Assembly (NCBI GenBank): GCA_905202125.1 | Contig: CAJKQX010000097.1 | Span: 1-6,372 of the forward strand | Source: an uncultured Prevotella sp. | GTDB taxonomy: Bacteria; Bacteroidota; Bacteroidia; Bacteroidales; Bacteroidaceae | DNA length: 6,372 bases | Direction of reading: 5' to 3' | In this document: positions 1-5,440 of the stretch, one piece after another | How the letters are laid out: every line of letters begins with the position of its first letter | How positions within the stretch are numbered: position 1 is the stretch's first letter | The notes under the pieces: generated by a model | Told to the model about the DNA's origin: nothing | The model's database searches: none | The model's input: the letters and a program-made list of their open reading frames with translations, nothing else | Position numbers and translations under genes: made by a program

Positions 1-321
1 AGTTAGACCTTGATACGCAAATCGGTGACAAACGGTGCAATAGCATCTCTCATATGTTAAATCTTACTCTTTCACGGGTAATGATTTGCAAACCATTCTT
101 CTTCTTAAATCCGCTTTTCTTTGCGTTTTCCGATTTTTCGGCTTGTCATCATTTGACATCGTAACGACTCTGATATTAAGTCATTTAGCGTCATTTCTCC
201 CGTTTTTCGAGGTTATTCCAGAGATTTTTCGTAATTTTGGATGTCCGTCCACGCATACGCGTCACCTTATATAATAATCAGGTGTGGGATGGCGTTGACA
301 AAAAAATAGGAAATAGATATT
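1..321. other. Intergenic region upstream of the MmcQ/YjbR-family gene
   Basis: I see no supportable gene here. The sequence is T-rich on the + strand, and the open frames are short and low-complexity. On the minus strand an ATG at 44-46 opens a frame that runs off the left edge (begins MLLHRLSP), and an ATG at 51-53 gives a 16-residue peptide ending at 3-5. Either could be the edge of a leftward neighbour, but so few codons cannot be judged. The region also holds a possible + strand promoter (TAATTTTG at 232-239) and a weak hairpin in the leader of the next gene (CACCT 263-267 with AGGTG 280-284). Confidence 0.55.
206..239 (+). promoter_or_regulatory. Putative Bacteroidota-type promoter for the MmcQ/YjbR gene
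   Basis: TAATTTTG at 232-239 matches the Bacteroidota -7 consensus TAnnTTTG exactly. The upstream -33 match is poor: TTCG at 206-209, about 22 bases away against the usual 19-21. A start near 246 would give a leader of roughly 75 nt. A purine-rich AGGAAA at 308-313 lies about 8 bases before the ATG and could serve as a weak ribosome binding site. The call rests on the -7 box and its position. Confidence 0.45.
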
Positions 322-678
322 ATGAATGTAGAGAAAGCCCGCGAGTATTGTCTCGAGAAGAAGGGGGCCACGGAGAGTATGCCCTTTGACACGGAATTGC
401 TTGTAATGAAAGTCATGGGCAAGTGGTTTGCCGTGATTGACCTTGAGAGCGCCAACAAGATATCGTTGAAATGCGACGCAGAGCGCGCCATAGACCTCAG
501 GGAGCGTTATGCTGCCGTGGAGGCGGCGTGGCATTTCAATAAGAAATATTGGAATATGGTGAGATTTGACGGTGATGTGGACGACCGATTGATGGAGGAG
601 ATGATCGACCACTCGTATGAAGAGGTAATAAAAAAACTCACACGCAAGCAGCGTCAGGAATTGGAAGGGATGCCTTAA
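322..678 (+). CDS. MmcQ/YjbR family protein
   Basis: This 118-residue protein matches the small MmcQ/YjbR family, usually about 110-125 residues, with a CyaY-like alpha/beta fold and a presumed but poorly defined DNA-binding role. Family hallmarks are visible. An N-terminal helix beginning MNVEKAREYCL leads into the MPFD segment at 20-23. A central strand pair follows (LVMKVMGKWFAV, 27-38), then ISLKC (47-51), the LRERY helix (59-63) and the signature WHFNKKYWNMV (70-80), which corresponds to the family's YHxNKxHWN. A charged C-terminal helix ends the protein. There is no signal peptide or membrane segment, so it is probably cytosolic. The ATG is chosen because the family's N-terminus begins right there and AGGAAA lies just upstream. 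The gene stands alone on the + strand, and its stop codon overlaps that of convergent nadD. The molecular function is not known from the sequence. Confidence 0.85.
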   Translation: MNVEKAREYCLEKKGATESMPFDTELLVMKVMGKWFAVIDLESANKISLKCDAERAIDLRERYAAVEAAWHFNKKYWNMVRFDGDVDDRLMEEMIDHSYEEVIKKLTRKQRQELEGMP

Positions 679-1274
679 CGCCCGTCCTGCGTTGTCACGC
701 CGTAATATTTGCTGGCCAGCGGTATAATGTTTTCGGGTATCATACCGCTCACATCCCCACCCGTGCGCAGTATGTTTCTGACCTCGGTGCTACTGACGTT
801 GTGCAGACAAGTGTCGGCGAGGGTCACTCCCGGAGGCAGGTTGCCGGGATCGATATTGCTCTCTTTGCGCGGATATATTATGATGGGGTGATTGGCAAGG
901 ATGTCGGCAGAGTGATACCAACGGTCGAACCGGCACCAGTTGTCGCCACCTATGAGCAGTGTGAACCGGCGGTCGGGATAGTCGCGGACGAGCGATTGCA
1001 GTGTGTGCCAGGTGTATGACGGTCGCGGAAGGGCAAACTCGTAGTCCGATGCCTTCATGCGCGGATCTATGCCGGCAAGGGCCTTGCGGGCCATCTCCAA
1101 CCGGAGTTCATCGGCGAGAAGGTCGGCCTCGGCCTTCAGCGGATTCTGAGGCGACACCATGAACCACACCTCGTCCACGTAGCCACGTTCTATCATGTGA
1201 CGGGCAATGGCTATGTGGCCGAGGTGAATCGGGTTGAACGACCCTCCGTATATTCCTATGCGTCCGGCTGTCAT
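675..1274 (-). CDS. nadD: Nicotinate-nucleotide adenylyltransferase (NadD)
   Basis: NadD transfers AMP from ATP to nicotinate mononucleotide, giving deamido-NAD, the penultimate step of NAD synthesis. The 199-residue protein shows the nucleotidyltransferase signature GGSFNPIHLGH at 10-20, including the ATP-binding HxGH. It also shows SPQNPLK (41-47), the RPSYT segment (84-88), GGDNW (109-113) and the SSTEVR motif (161-166) that closes the ATP site. Length is normal for the family. The frame stays open 39 codons further upstream into gmk, but that stretch is basic and unlike NadD. The ATG at 1272-1274, eight residues before the first conserved motif, is therefore the start. It lies 10 bases after the gmk stop, so nadD is the third gene of the yicC-gmk-nadD operon and is probably translated by coupling. 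The 3' end shares TTAA with the convergent MmcQ/YjbR gene, and no terminator separates them. Confidence 0.95.
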   Translation of the reverse strand: MTAGRIGIYGGSFNPIHLGHIAIARHMIERGYVDEVWFMVSPQNPLKAEADLLADELRLEMARKALAGIDPRMKASDYEFALPRPSYTWHTLQSLVRDYPDRRFTLLIGGDNWCRFDRWYHSADILANHPIIIYPRKESNIDPGNLPPGVTLADTCLHNVSSTEVRNILRTGGDVSGMIPENIIPLASKYYGVTTQDGR

Positions 1275-1284
1275 TCGTACATTA

Positions 1285-1863
1285 TCAGATATCGAGAAAT
1301 TCCTTGATGATGGCCAATGTCTCGTTCTTGGCCTGTTCGAGGTCGTCGTTGAGCACCACCTTGTCAAACCGCGGTGCGAACGATATCTCAAACTCGGCGC
1401 GCTCGATGCGTTTGTCTATCACCTCGGGGCTGTCGGTGGCGCGGTGTTCGAGACGTCTGCGCAACTCGTCTATCGATGGAGGCATGATAAATATGCTCAG
1501 AGCGCGGTCGCCGTAATAGTTCTTTATGTTGCATCCGCCCTTCACGTCGACATCAAAAACCACGTTCTCACCCTTCGCGCTTTGTATTTCCACTTGCTGC
1601 TTGAGCGTTCCGTAGAAGCGGTCTGTGTACACTTCCTCATACTCGAGAAACTCGTCGTTGGCTATGCGCTGACGGAACTCATCTGGCGTGAGGAAGAAAT
1701 ACTCCACTCCGTTTTGCTCCGTGCCGCGCGGTGCACGGCTCGTGCACGAGATGGAGAAGGCCATGTTGAGCTCCGGATGACTCATCAGCCAGCTGATGAT
1801 GGTGCTTTTGCCGCATCCGCTCGGAGCTGAAAAGATAATCAGTTTGCCTGTTTTTTTATCCAT
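1285..1863 (-). CDS. gmk: Guanylate kinase (Gmk)
   Basis: Gmk phosphorylates GMP to GDP with ATP, an essential cytosolic step toward GTP, dGTP and (p)ppGpp. The 192-residue protein starts almost directly with a P-loop, SAPSGCGKST at 12-21. The GMP-binding region follows: TSRAPR (41-46), E49, G52 and Y55. The DEFLEY segment (70-75) and YGT (84-86) come next, then the FDVDVKGG core strand (103-110) and a C-terminal lid/helix region with RRLEHRATDSPEVIDKR. Length is slightly below the usual 200-210 residues because the N-terminus is compact. A TTG seven codons upstream (1882-1884) would place the start against the yicC stop. The ATG at 1861-1863 is preferred because it is a normal start codon and still precedes the whole P-loop. 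The gene is the middle member of the operon, 21 bases after yicC. No clear Shine-Dalgarno sequence is present. Confidence 0.96.
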   Translation of the reverse strand: MDKKTGKLIIFSAPSGCGKSTIISWLMSHPELNMAFSISCTSRAPRGTEQNGVEYFFLTPDEFRQRIANDEFLEYEEVYTDRFYGTLKQQVEIQSAKGENVVFDVDVKGGCNIKNYYGDRALSIFIMPPSIDELRRRLEHRATDSPEVIDKRIERAEFEISFAPRFDKVVLNDDLEQAKNETLAIIKEFLDI

Positions 1864-1884
1864 AATGATATATAGGTTGTGCAA

Positions 1885-2760
1885 TCAGAGAGCGTTGAGC
1901 ACCTGTTCCTTGATTTGTTCCAGTTCATCTTTCATCTTCACCACGATGTTCTGCATCTCCGCATTGTTGCTCTTGCTGCCTGTGGTGTTGATCTCGCGGC
2001 CCATCTCCTGAGCGATGAATCCGAGTTTCTTGCCCTGTCCGCCCGGTTCGTCCATAGTCTGGCGGAAATATGTCAGATGATTGGCCAGGCGCTGTTTCTC
2101 CTCACTGATGTCCAGTTTCTCGATATAGTATATAAGTTCCTGCTCCAGTCGGTTCTTGTCGTAATCGACGTTAGGGATGGTCTTCAGTCCGTCGATGATG
2201 CGCGCCTTGATTTTCTCTACACGCGATTTCTCATACGGTTCGATGCTTTCGAGCAGATGCTGGATGTTGTCCACCTTCTCGTGGAACTTGCGTTGGAGAG
2301 CCGCGCCCTCCTGTATGCGGAAATCGACAAGCTCGTCGACAGCCTCAACCACGGCCTCTCGGGCAGCATCCCACTCCTCGTCCGTGAGCTGTTCCATCTC
2401 GTTACGCGTGGTCACATCGGGCATTCTCAGCAGGGTGTAGAACCAGTCCTGAGGTGCAGGTATGCCAGTCTTGGCTGCTATGTCGCTGATTTGTCGATAA
2501 TAGCTCTCCACAAGCGAGGCATTGATAAAAGCCGTTTCGCTACCACTGTCTTTCTCTATCCACAGAGAGAAATCCACCTTTCCCCTTATCAGTTTCTCGG
2601 TGATGAGCTGTCTTATCTCCATCTCCTTCTCGCGATAAAGTGGTGCGATGCGTGTGGAAAGATCCAGACTTTTGCTGTTGAGCGACTTTATCTCAACATT
2701 GATTTTCTTGTTGTTGTAGGTCACGGTTGTCCTGCCGTAACCGGTCATTGATTGTATCAT
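1885..2760 (-). CDS. yicC: YicC family endoribonuclease
   Basis: The 291-residue protein matches the YicC/YloC family, whose E. coli member is an endoribonuclease acting on small RNA. Length is typical (about 290). The N-terminal YicC domain begins with SMTGYGR (4-10), followed by VEIKSLNSKSLDLSTR and the LIRGKVDFSLWI stretch. The middle is rich in charged helices and probably coiled-coil. The C-terminal domain carries RLANHL (224-229) and the family's best-conserved block, GKKLGF (243-248) followed by QEMGREINTTGSK (251-263). It ends with a helix containing EQVLNAL. The ATG at 2758-2760 gives the usual MIQSMTGYG beginning; AAGGA at 2776-2780 lies about 15 bases upstream and could help. The gene is first in the operon with gmk and nadD and is preceded by a good Bacteroidota promoter. 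The ribonuclease role comes from family knowledge; substrates here are unknown. Confidence 0.93.
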   Translation of the reverse strand: MIQSMTGYGRTTVTYNNKKINVEIKSLNSKSLDLSTRIAPLYREKEMEIRQLITEKLIRGKVDFSLWIEKDSGSETAFINASLVESYYRQISDIAAKTGIPAPQDWFYTLLRMPDVTTRNEMEQLTDEEWDAAREAVVEAVDELVDFRIQEGAALQRKFHEKVDNIQHLLESIEPYEKSRVEKIKARIIDGLKTIPNVDYDKNRLEQELIYYIEKLDISEEKQRLANHLTYFRQTMDEPGGQGKKLGFIAQEMGREINTTGSKSNNAEMQNIVVKMKDELEQIKEQVLNAL

Positions 2761-2820
2761 ATTCTTATTCTATCTTCCTTATCAATAACTTGAATGTGGT
2801 GGTGTTAATCGATACCACTG

Positions 2821-2852
2821 CAAAAGTACAAAAAAATAATGGCTGTCAGCGC
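2821..2852 (-). promoter_or_regulatory. Promoter of the yicC-gmk-nadD operon
   Basis: Read on the minus strand, 2828-2821 is TACTTTTG, an exact match to the Bacteroidota -7 box TAnnTTTG, followed by the commonly seen C. The region upstream is AT-rich, and only a weak -33 match (CTGAC around 2849-2845) sits at the expected distance. Transcription should start near 2814, giving a leader of about 54 nt. The beginning of that leader could form a small hairpin (arms 2814-2818 and 2799-2803). The box sits correctly before yicC, so the operon assignment is fairly safe. Confidence 0.75.
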
Positions 2853-2979
2853 TCATACTTATGATTTTTTACATCAGGCCATAGTGAACGGTTTTGTACG
2901 GCTGCTGAAGATTGCATACCATAAAATTTGTTTCACAATATTATAAATAGTGGTTATTCTTAAAATAATACTAAAAATC

Positions 2980-3010
2980 TTGGTTCTCTCGCAATAAGTT
3001 CGTACATTAG
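2980..3010 (+). promoter_or_regulatory. Putative promoter of the mannose-1-phosphate guanylyltransferase gene
   Basis: TTGG at 2980-2983 resembles the Bacteroidota -33 box (TTTG). It is followed after 19 bases by TACATTAG at 3003-3010, which differs from the -7 consensus TAnnTTTG at one defined position. The spacing is the expected one, and the ATG follows 28 bases later. The short leader is A-rich (GTAACAAAAACCCAACAGC) without a Shine-Dalgarno sequence, which is usual in this phylum. The call is moderate because neither box is perfect. Confidence 0.55.
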
Positions 3011-3038
3011 CACAACGAAGTAACAAAAACCCAACAGC

Positions 3039-4124
3039 ATGACAAAGAGCAACAATTACTGCGTGATCCTTGCAGGTGGAAAAGGAAAGAGATTGTGGCC
3101 GAGCAGCCGCGAGCGATATCCCAAACAGTTCATCGATTTTTTCGGATGCGGTAGCACACAGCTCCAACAGACCTACGAGAGGTTTGCACATATCGTGCCA
3201 CGCGAAAATATCTTTATCATCACCAACGCAATCTATGAGGATATCGTGAGGGAGCAGTTGCCCGAAATAGCGGACATCAACCTCATGATGGAACCTGTAC
3301 ATCGCAATACGGCCCCGGCGGCAGCATGGGCCACCCATCGCATATATCATATCAACGCCGAGGCCAATGTGGTCATCACTCCGTCCGACCAGATCATACA
3401 GGACGAGCGGCTCTTCGCGCTCAACATGAACAAGGGTTTCGAGTTTGTGGCCGCACACGACTGTATCCTGGCCATGGGCGTGAAACCCTCACGCCCCGAA
3501 CCGGGCTATGGATACATACAATTGGGCGAGAGCATCAATGACAATGTGTACAGTGTGCAGTCGTTCACCGAAAAACCCGAACGGGAGTTTGCCAAGATGT
3601 TCATGGAGAGCGGCGAGTTCTACTGGAACACGGGCCTCTACCTCTCCAATGCGCGCCATGCCATGCAGGCGTTCGGCAATGTGCTGCCTGTGGTACTGAG
3701 AGATTTCGACAAGGAAAATCCCGTATTCAGCATCGAGAGCGAAAACATCTTCATCAAAGACAATTTCCCGTCATACCCCAACACGTCCATCGACAGCTGT
3801 TTCTTGGAGAAGAGCGATAATGTGGCTGTGATGAAATGCAATTTCGGATGGGCCGACCTGGGCACATGGCACAGTGTGTACGAGGTGATGAGCAAGGGCG
3901 AGGGCGACAACGTGATTATCGATTGCGATGCCATGATAGACAATGCCCGCAACAATGTCATCCGACTGCCGAAAGGCAAGTTGGCCGTGGTCAACGGGCT
4001 CGACGGATACATCGTGGCAGAGAAAGACAACGTGCTGTTCATCTGCAAGAAAGAAGACTCATCGGCACTGGTGCGCAAATTTGTGAACGACATACAAATA
4101 AAAAAGGGCGACGAGTACGTCTGA
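3039..4124 (+). CDS. manC: Mannose-1-phosphate guanylyltransferase
   Basis: The enzyme makes GDP-mannose and pyrophosphate from mannose-1-phosphate and GTP, supplying GDP-mannose and indirectly GDP-fucose for surface glycans. The 361-residue protein has the nucleotidyltransferase signature LAGGKGKRLWP (11-21) with PKQF (28-31). Further family motifs are EPVHRNTAP (85-93), TPSDQ (114-118, metal/nucleotide site), KPSRPEPGYGYI (149-160), FTEKP (176-180), YWNTGLY (195-201) and FGWADLGTW (269-277). The SIDYxxMEK family motif appears as SIDSCFLEK (250-258). The chain ends after a short beta-helix-like tail. The cupin phosphomannose isomerase domain of bifunctional ManC/AlgA enzymes (about 470-480 residues) is absent, so this is the monofunctional form. 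The start is the ATG ten codons before the first motif. The gene is monocistronic and not inside a visible polysaccharide cluster. The symbol follows function; other names are used for the single-domain form. Confidence 0.93.
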   Translation: MTKSNNYCVILAGGKGKRLWPSSRERYPKQFIDFFGCGSTQLQQTYERFAHIVPRENIFIITNAIYEDIVREQLPEIADINLMMEPVHRNTAPAAAWATHRIYHINAEANVVITPSDQIIQDERLFALNMNKGFEFVAAHDCILAMGVKPSRPEPGYGYIQLGESINDNVYSVQSFTEKPEREFAKMFMESGEFYWNTGLYLSNARHAMQAFGNVLPVVLRDFDKENPVFSIESENIFIKDNFPSYPNTSIDSCFLEKSDNVAVMKCNFGWADLGTWHSVYEVMSKGEGDNVIIDCDAMIDNARNNVIRLPKGKLAVVNGLDGYIVAEKDNVLFICKKEDSSALVRKFVNDIQIKKGDEYV

Positions 4125-4165
4125 TCGGCTAAGGAGCTGTAATTATCATCAACTCAGCATGAATA

Positions 4166-4188
4166 CTAAACCCAAATCGTTCATTAGA
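4166..4188 (+). repeat. Left terminal inverted repeat with flanking CTAAA
   Basis: CTAAA (4166-4170) followed by the 18-bp left terminus (4171-4188). The only difference from the right terminus is T at 4180, where the right copy implies G. The outermost bases CCC and the inner ATTAGA are conserved between the two ends. Confidence 0.72.
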
Positions 4189-4363
4189 CCGCCAATATGT
4201 TTAAATCAGATGATTAATATTGTCTTTTCATCCTTTTCGCCTTTCTATCCGCCGTCTTGCTGCCCGTTTTGTCTTGACATAGCCCGCTATGCCTTCGACA
4301 AGACGGTTGCAATACAACGGATATAAAGACGAAACGAATTAGAAATCTAATGACCGATTTGGG
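4171..4363. mobile_element. MITE-like non-autonomous palindromic element
   Basis: The element is bounded by 18-bp terminal inverted repeats, 4171-4188 and 4346-4363, identical at 17 of 18 positions (outer end CCCAAATCG, inner end TCATTAGA). Each end is flanked by the direct repeat CTAAA (4166-4170 and 4364-4368), which looks like a 5-bp target-site duplication. Inside, a second imperfect inverted repeat pairs 4238-4260 with 4309-4331 (18 of 23). The centre carries GTCTTG/CAAGAC (4271-4276, 4299-4304) around the palindrome CATAGCCCGCTATG (4278-4291). The whole element could therefore fold into one long hairpin. It encodes no protein of any size, so mobilisation would require a transposase elsewhere. 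It fills the gap between the convergent manC and hit genes. I do not assign it to a named family. Confidence 0.72.
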
Positions 4364-4368
4364 CTAAA
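4346..4368 (-). repeat. Right terminal inverted repeat with flanking CTAAA
   Basis: The right terminus (4346-4363) is the reverse complement of the left one at 17 of 18 positions and is followed directly by the second CTAAA (4364-4368). The last A residues of this direct repeat are also the distal part of the U-tract of the hit terminator on the minus strand. Confidence 0.72.
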
Positions 4369-4411
4369 AAAGTGGGAAAACGACCTATGCAAGATGTCGT
4401 TTTCCCACTTT
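4366..4411 (-). terminator. Intrinsic terminator of the greA-hit operon
   Basis: A perfect 16-bp inverted repeat (4369-4384 with 4396-4411, arm AAAGTGGGAAAACGAC) encloses an 11-base loop. On the minus strand the stem runs into six consecutive T residues (4371-4366), as expected for a Rho-independent terminator 20 bases after the hit stop codon. On the + strand the stem is followed by only TTT then CC, so it would be a weaker terminator for manC. manC has no other candidate except the structured MITE-like element. Confidence 0.88.
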
Positions 4412-4430
4412 CCGTATACAGGAAAGGCGT

Positions 4431-4829
4431 TTATGCCTTTTCAAACTCGGCTCTGATCTTGTCCGATATGGCCTTCATCTCCTCGTCGGGGAGAGTCATC
4501 TTCTGATTGGAGAAATACATATCCTTCTCCGACTGCATCGGAATGAGATGTATATGAGCGTGGTGCACCTCCAGTCCGATGACCGTCATGCCCACCTTCT
4601 TGCACGGACATGCCTTCTTGAGGGCCACCGCCACCTTCTTGGCAAAGACCTGAAAACGCGCTATCTCGTCATCATCCATATCGAAGATGTAGTCCACCTC
4701 GCGGCGCGGTATCACCAGTGTGTGACCCTTGACAAGGGGATTGATGTCGAGAAAAGCATAAAACTCATCATTTTCGGCACACTTGTAGCTCGGTATTTCA
4801 CCTGCTGCTATTTTCGAGAAAATATCCAT
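4431..4829 (-). CDS. HIT (histidine triad) family protein
   Basis: The 132-residue protein belongs to the histidine triad nucleotide-binding/hydrolase superfamily, small cytosolic homodimers that hydrolyse nucleoside phosphoramidates or dinucleotide phosphates. The catalytic motif HAHIHLI at 90-96 has all three histidines (H90, H92, H94), preceded by G85-L-E and followed by P97. The N-terminus has the family segments FSKIAAGEIPSY (4-15), FLDINPLVKGHTLVIPR (26-42) and a helix around 53-73. Length is close to the 115-140 of HINT-like members. The ATG at 4827-4829 is supported by AAAGGA at 4841-4836, a good Shine-Dalgarno sequence six bases upstream. The gene follows greA by 30 bases on the same strand and ends before a strong terminator, so the two form an operon. 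Its physiological substrate cannot be read from sequence. A small hairpin (AAAGGC/GCCTTT, 4423-4428 and 4435-4440) encloses the stop codon. Confidence 0.93.
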   Translation of the reverse strand: MDIFSKIAAGEIPSYKCAENDEFYAFLDINPLVKGHTLVIPRREVDYIFDMDDDEIARFQVFAKKVAVALKKACPCKKVGMTVIGLEVHHAHIHLIPMQSEKDMYFSNQKMTLPDEEMKAISDKIRAEFEKA

Positions 4830-4835
4830 ATTCTG

Positions 4836-4841
4836 TCCTTT
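4836..4841 (-). promoter_or_regulatory. Ribosome binding site of the HIT gene
   Basis: On the minus strand AAAGGA lies six bases before the ATG at 4829. It fixes that start codon and is the clearest Shine-Dalgarno sequence in the window. It sits in the 30-base greA-hit gap, so hit can be initiated independently of greA translation. The other genes mostly have A/T-rich leaders without it. Confidence 0.7.
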
Positions 4842-4859
4842 CTGATTAATGATTGACTC

Positions 4860-5327
4860 TTATTCCATCGAGATTTTGTCGATGCGAAGATTGATAGTGC
4901 CTCTCGGAATCTTTATCTCCACCACGTCGCCCACCTTCTTGTTGAGCAGACCCTGAGCTATCGGCGTCTTGATGGAAATCTTTCCGGAACGCAGGTCGGC
5001 CTCGCTCTCGCTCACGATAGTGTACGTCATCTTCGTCTTAGTGTTCATATTGGTCATCTCCACCTTCGACAATATCTGCACAGTGTCATTTGTCAGACGT
5101 GAGGTATCGATGATTTTAGCTTCCGAGATTGTAACTTTTATTTTGTTAATCTTAGCTTCGAGATGTGCCTGAGCTTCCTTTGCAGCGTCATATTCCGAAT
5201 TTTCACTCAAGTCCCCTTTGTCGCGGGCCTCAGCAATAGCGGCCGATGCCTTAGGGCGTTCCACAGCTTCAAGCTGTTGCAGTTCGGCCACGAGTTTGTC
5301 GTAACCTTCTTGTGACATGTAAGCCAT
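4860..5327 (-). CDS. greA: Transcription elongation factor GreA
   Basis: GreA enters the secondary channel of RNA polymerase and stimulates cleavage of the 3' end of backtracked transcripts, restarting stalled complexes. The 155-residue protein has the two expected parts. An N-terminal antiparallel coiled coil (about 1-75) carries the signature ARDKGDLSENSEYDAAKEAQ at 34-53. Within it D39 and E42 are the acidic tip residues that correspond to E. coli D41 and E44, so the cleavage-stimulating tip is intact. The C-terminal FKBP-like domain (about 80-155) carries TPIAQGLLNKKVGD (121-134). Length is normal (about 155-160). The ATG at 5325-5327 gives MAYMSQEGYDKL, the usual beginning. The gene is first in the greA-hit operon, with its own promoter and an attenuator-like hairpin in a long leader. 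There is no Shine-Dalgarno sequence; the leader before the ATG is A/T only. Confidence 0.96.
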   Translation of the reverse strand: MAYMSQEGYDKLVAELQQLEAVERPKASAAIAEARDKGDLSENSEYDAAKEAQAHLEAKINKIKVTISEAKIIDTSRLTNDTVQILSKVEMTNMNTKTKMTYTIVSESEADLRSGKISIKTPIAQGLLNKKVGDVVEIKIPRGTINLRIDKISME

Positions 5328-5365
5328 AATTTTAATTATTTAAGTAGTTTTTCTAAGCGGACAAC

Positions 5366-5410
5366 ATAAAAAAACATAGAATTCCGGCATGCTTCCACTG
5401 CCGGAATTCC
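5366..5410 (-). terminator. Attenuator-like terminator hairpin in the greA leader
   Basis: An 11-bp perfect inverted repeat (5409-5399 with 5389-5379, arm GAATTCCGGCA on the minus strand) encloses a 9-base loop. A G-U pair at its base would extend it to 12 bp. On the minus strand it is followed by TATG and then seven T residues (5374-5368), the form of an intrinsic terminator, though with four bases between the perfect stem and the U-tract. It lies between the greA promoter and the greA ATG. The upstream gene already has its own terminator at 5516-5557, so this hairpin most likely acts on transcripts that start at the greA promoter. Termination here would give a short RNA of roughly 65 nt. 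Confidence 0.65.
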
Positions 5411-5440
5411 TGTCCTTGTCCTTATTAATGATATCTGCTG

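Noticed and set aside
3..53. Minus-strand 16-residue peptide MRDAIAPFVTDLRIKV near the left edge
   Set aside because: It is too short to support, has no binding site or promoter match, and may be chance or part of an unseen neighbour.
147..161. TGTCA-N5-TGACA inverted repeat and nearby TCATTT repeats in the left intergenic region
   Set aside because: Five-base arms are expected by chance in a region of this size, and no regulated gene start is close by.
86..274. 62-codon + strand open frame in the left intergenic region
   Set aside because: It is a Phe/Leu/Ser-rich product of T-rich DNA with no ribosome binding site, and it overlaps the likely promoter of the next gene.
295..323. TTGACA, 17 bases, TATTAT: a near-perfect sigma-70 type promoter just before and into the MmcQ/YjbR start codon
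   Set aside because: Bacteroidota primary sigma factors use -33/-7 boxes instead of this consensus, and a start here would lie inside the coding region, after the family's conserved N-terminus. It is probably chance in AT-rich DNA, although it might be active in E. coli.
1275..1391. 39-codon N-terminal extension of the nadD frame into gmk
   Set aside because: The extension is basic, unlike NadD proteins and overlaps the conserved gmk 3' end; the ATG at 1272-1274 directly precedes the conserved nucleotidyltransferase motif.
1864..1884. TTG start adding seven residues to guanylate kinase
   Set aside because: There is no supporting ribosome binding site, and the ATG at 1861-1863 already gives a complete protein.
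1879..2751. Long + strand open frame (290 codons) opposite yicC
   Set aside because: It mirrors the codon structure of yicC on the other strand and resembles no protein family; yicC has clear family motifs.
2874..3458. Minus-strand open frame of 194 codons overlapping the manC start and its promoter
   Set aside because: It is antisense to conserved manC motifs over most of its length, and the rest is AT-rich intergenic DNA.
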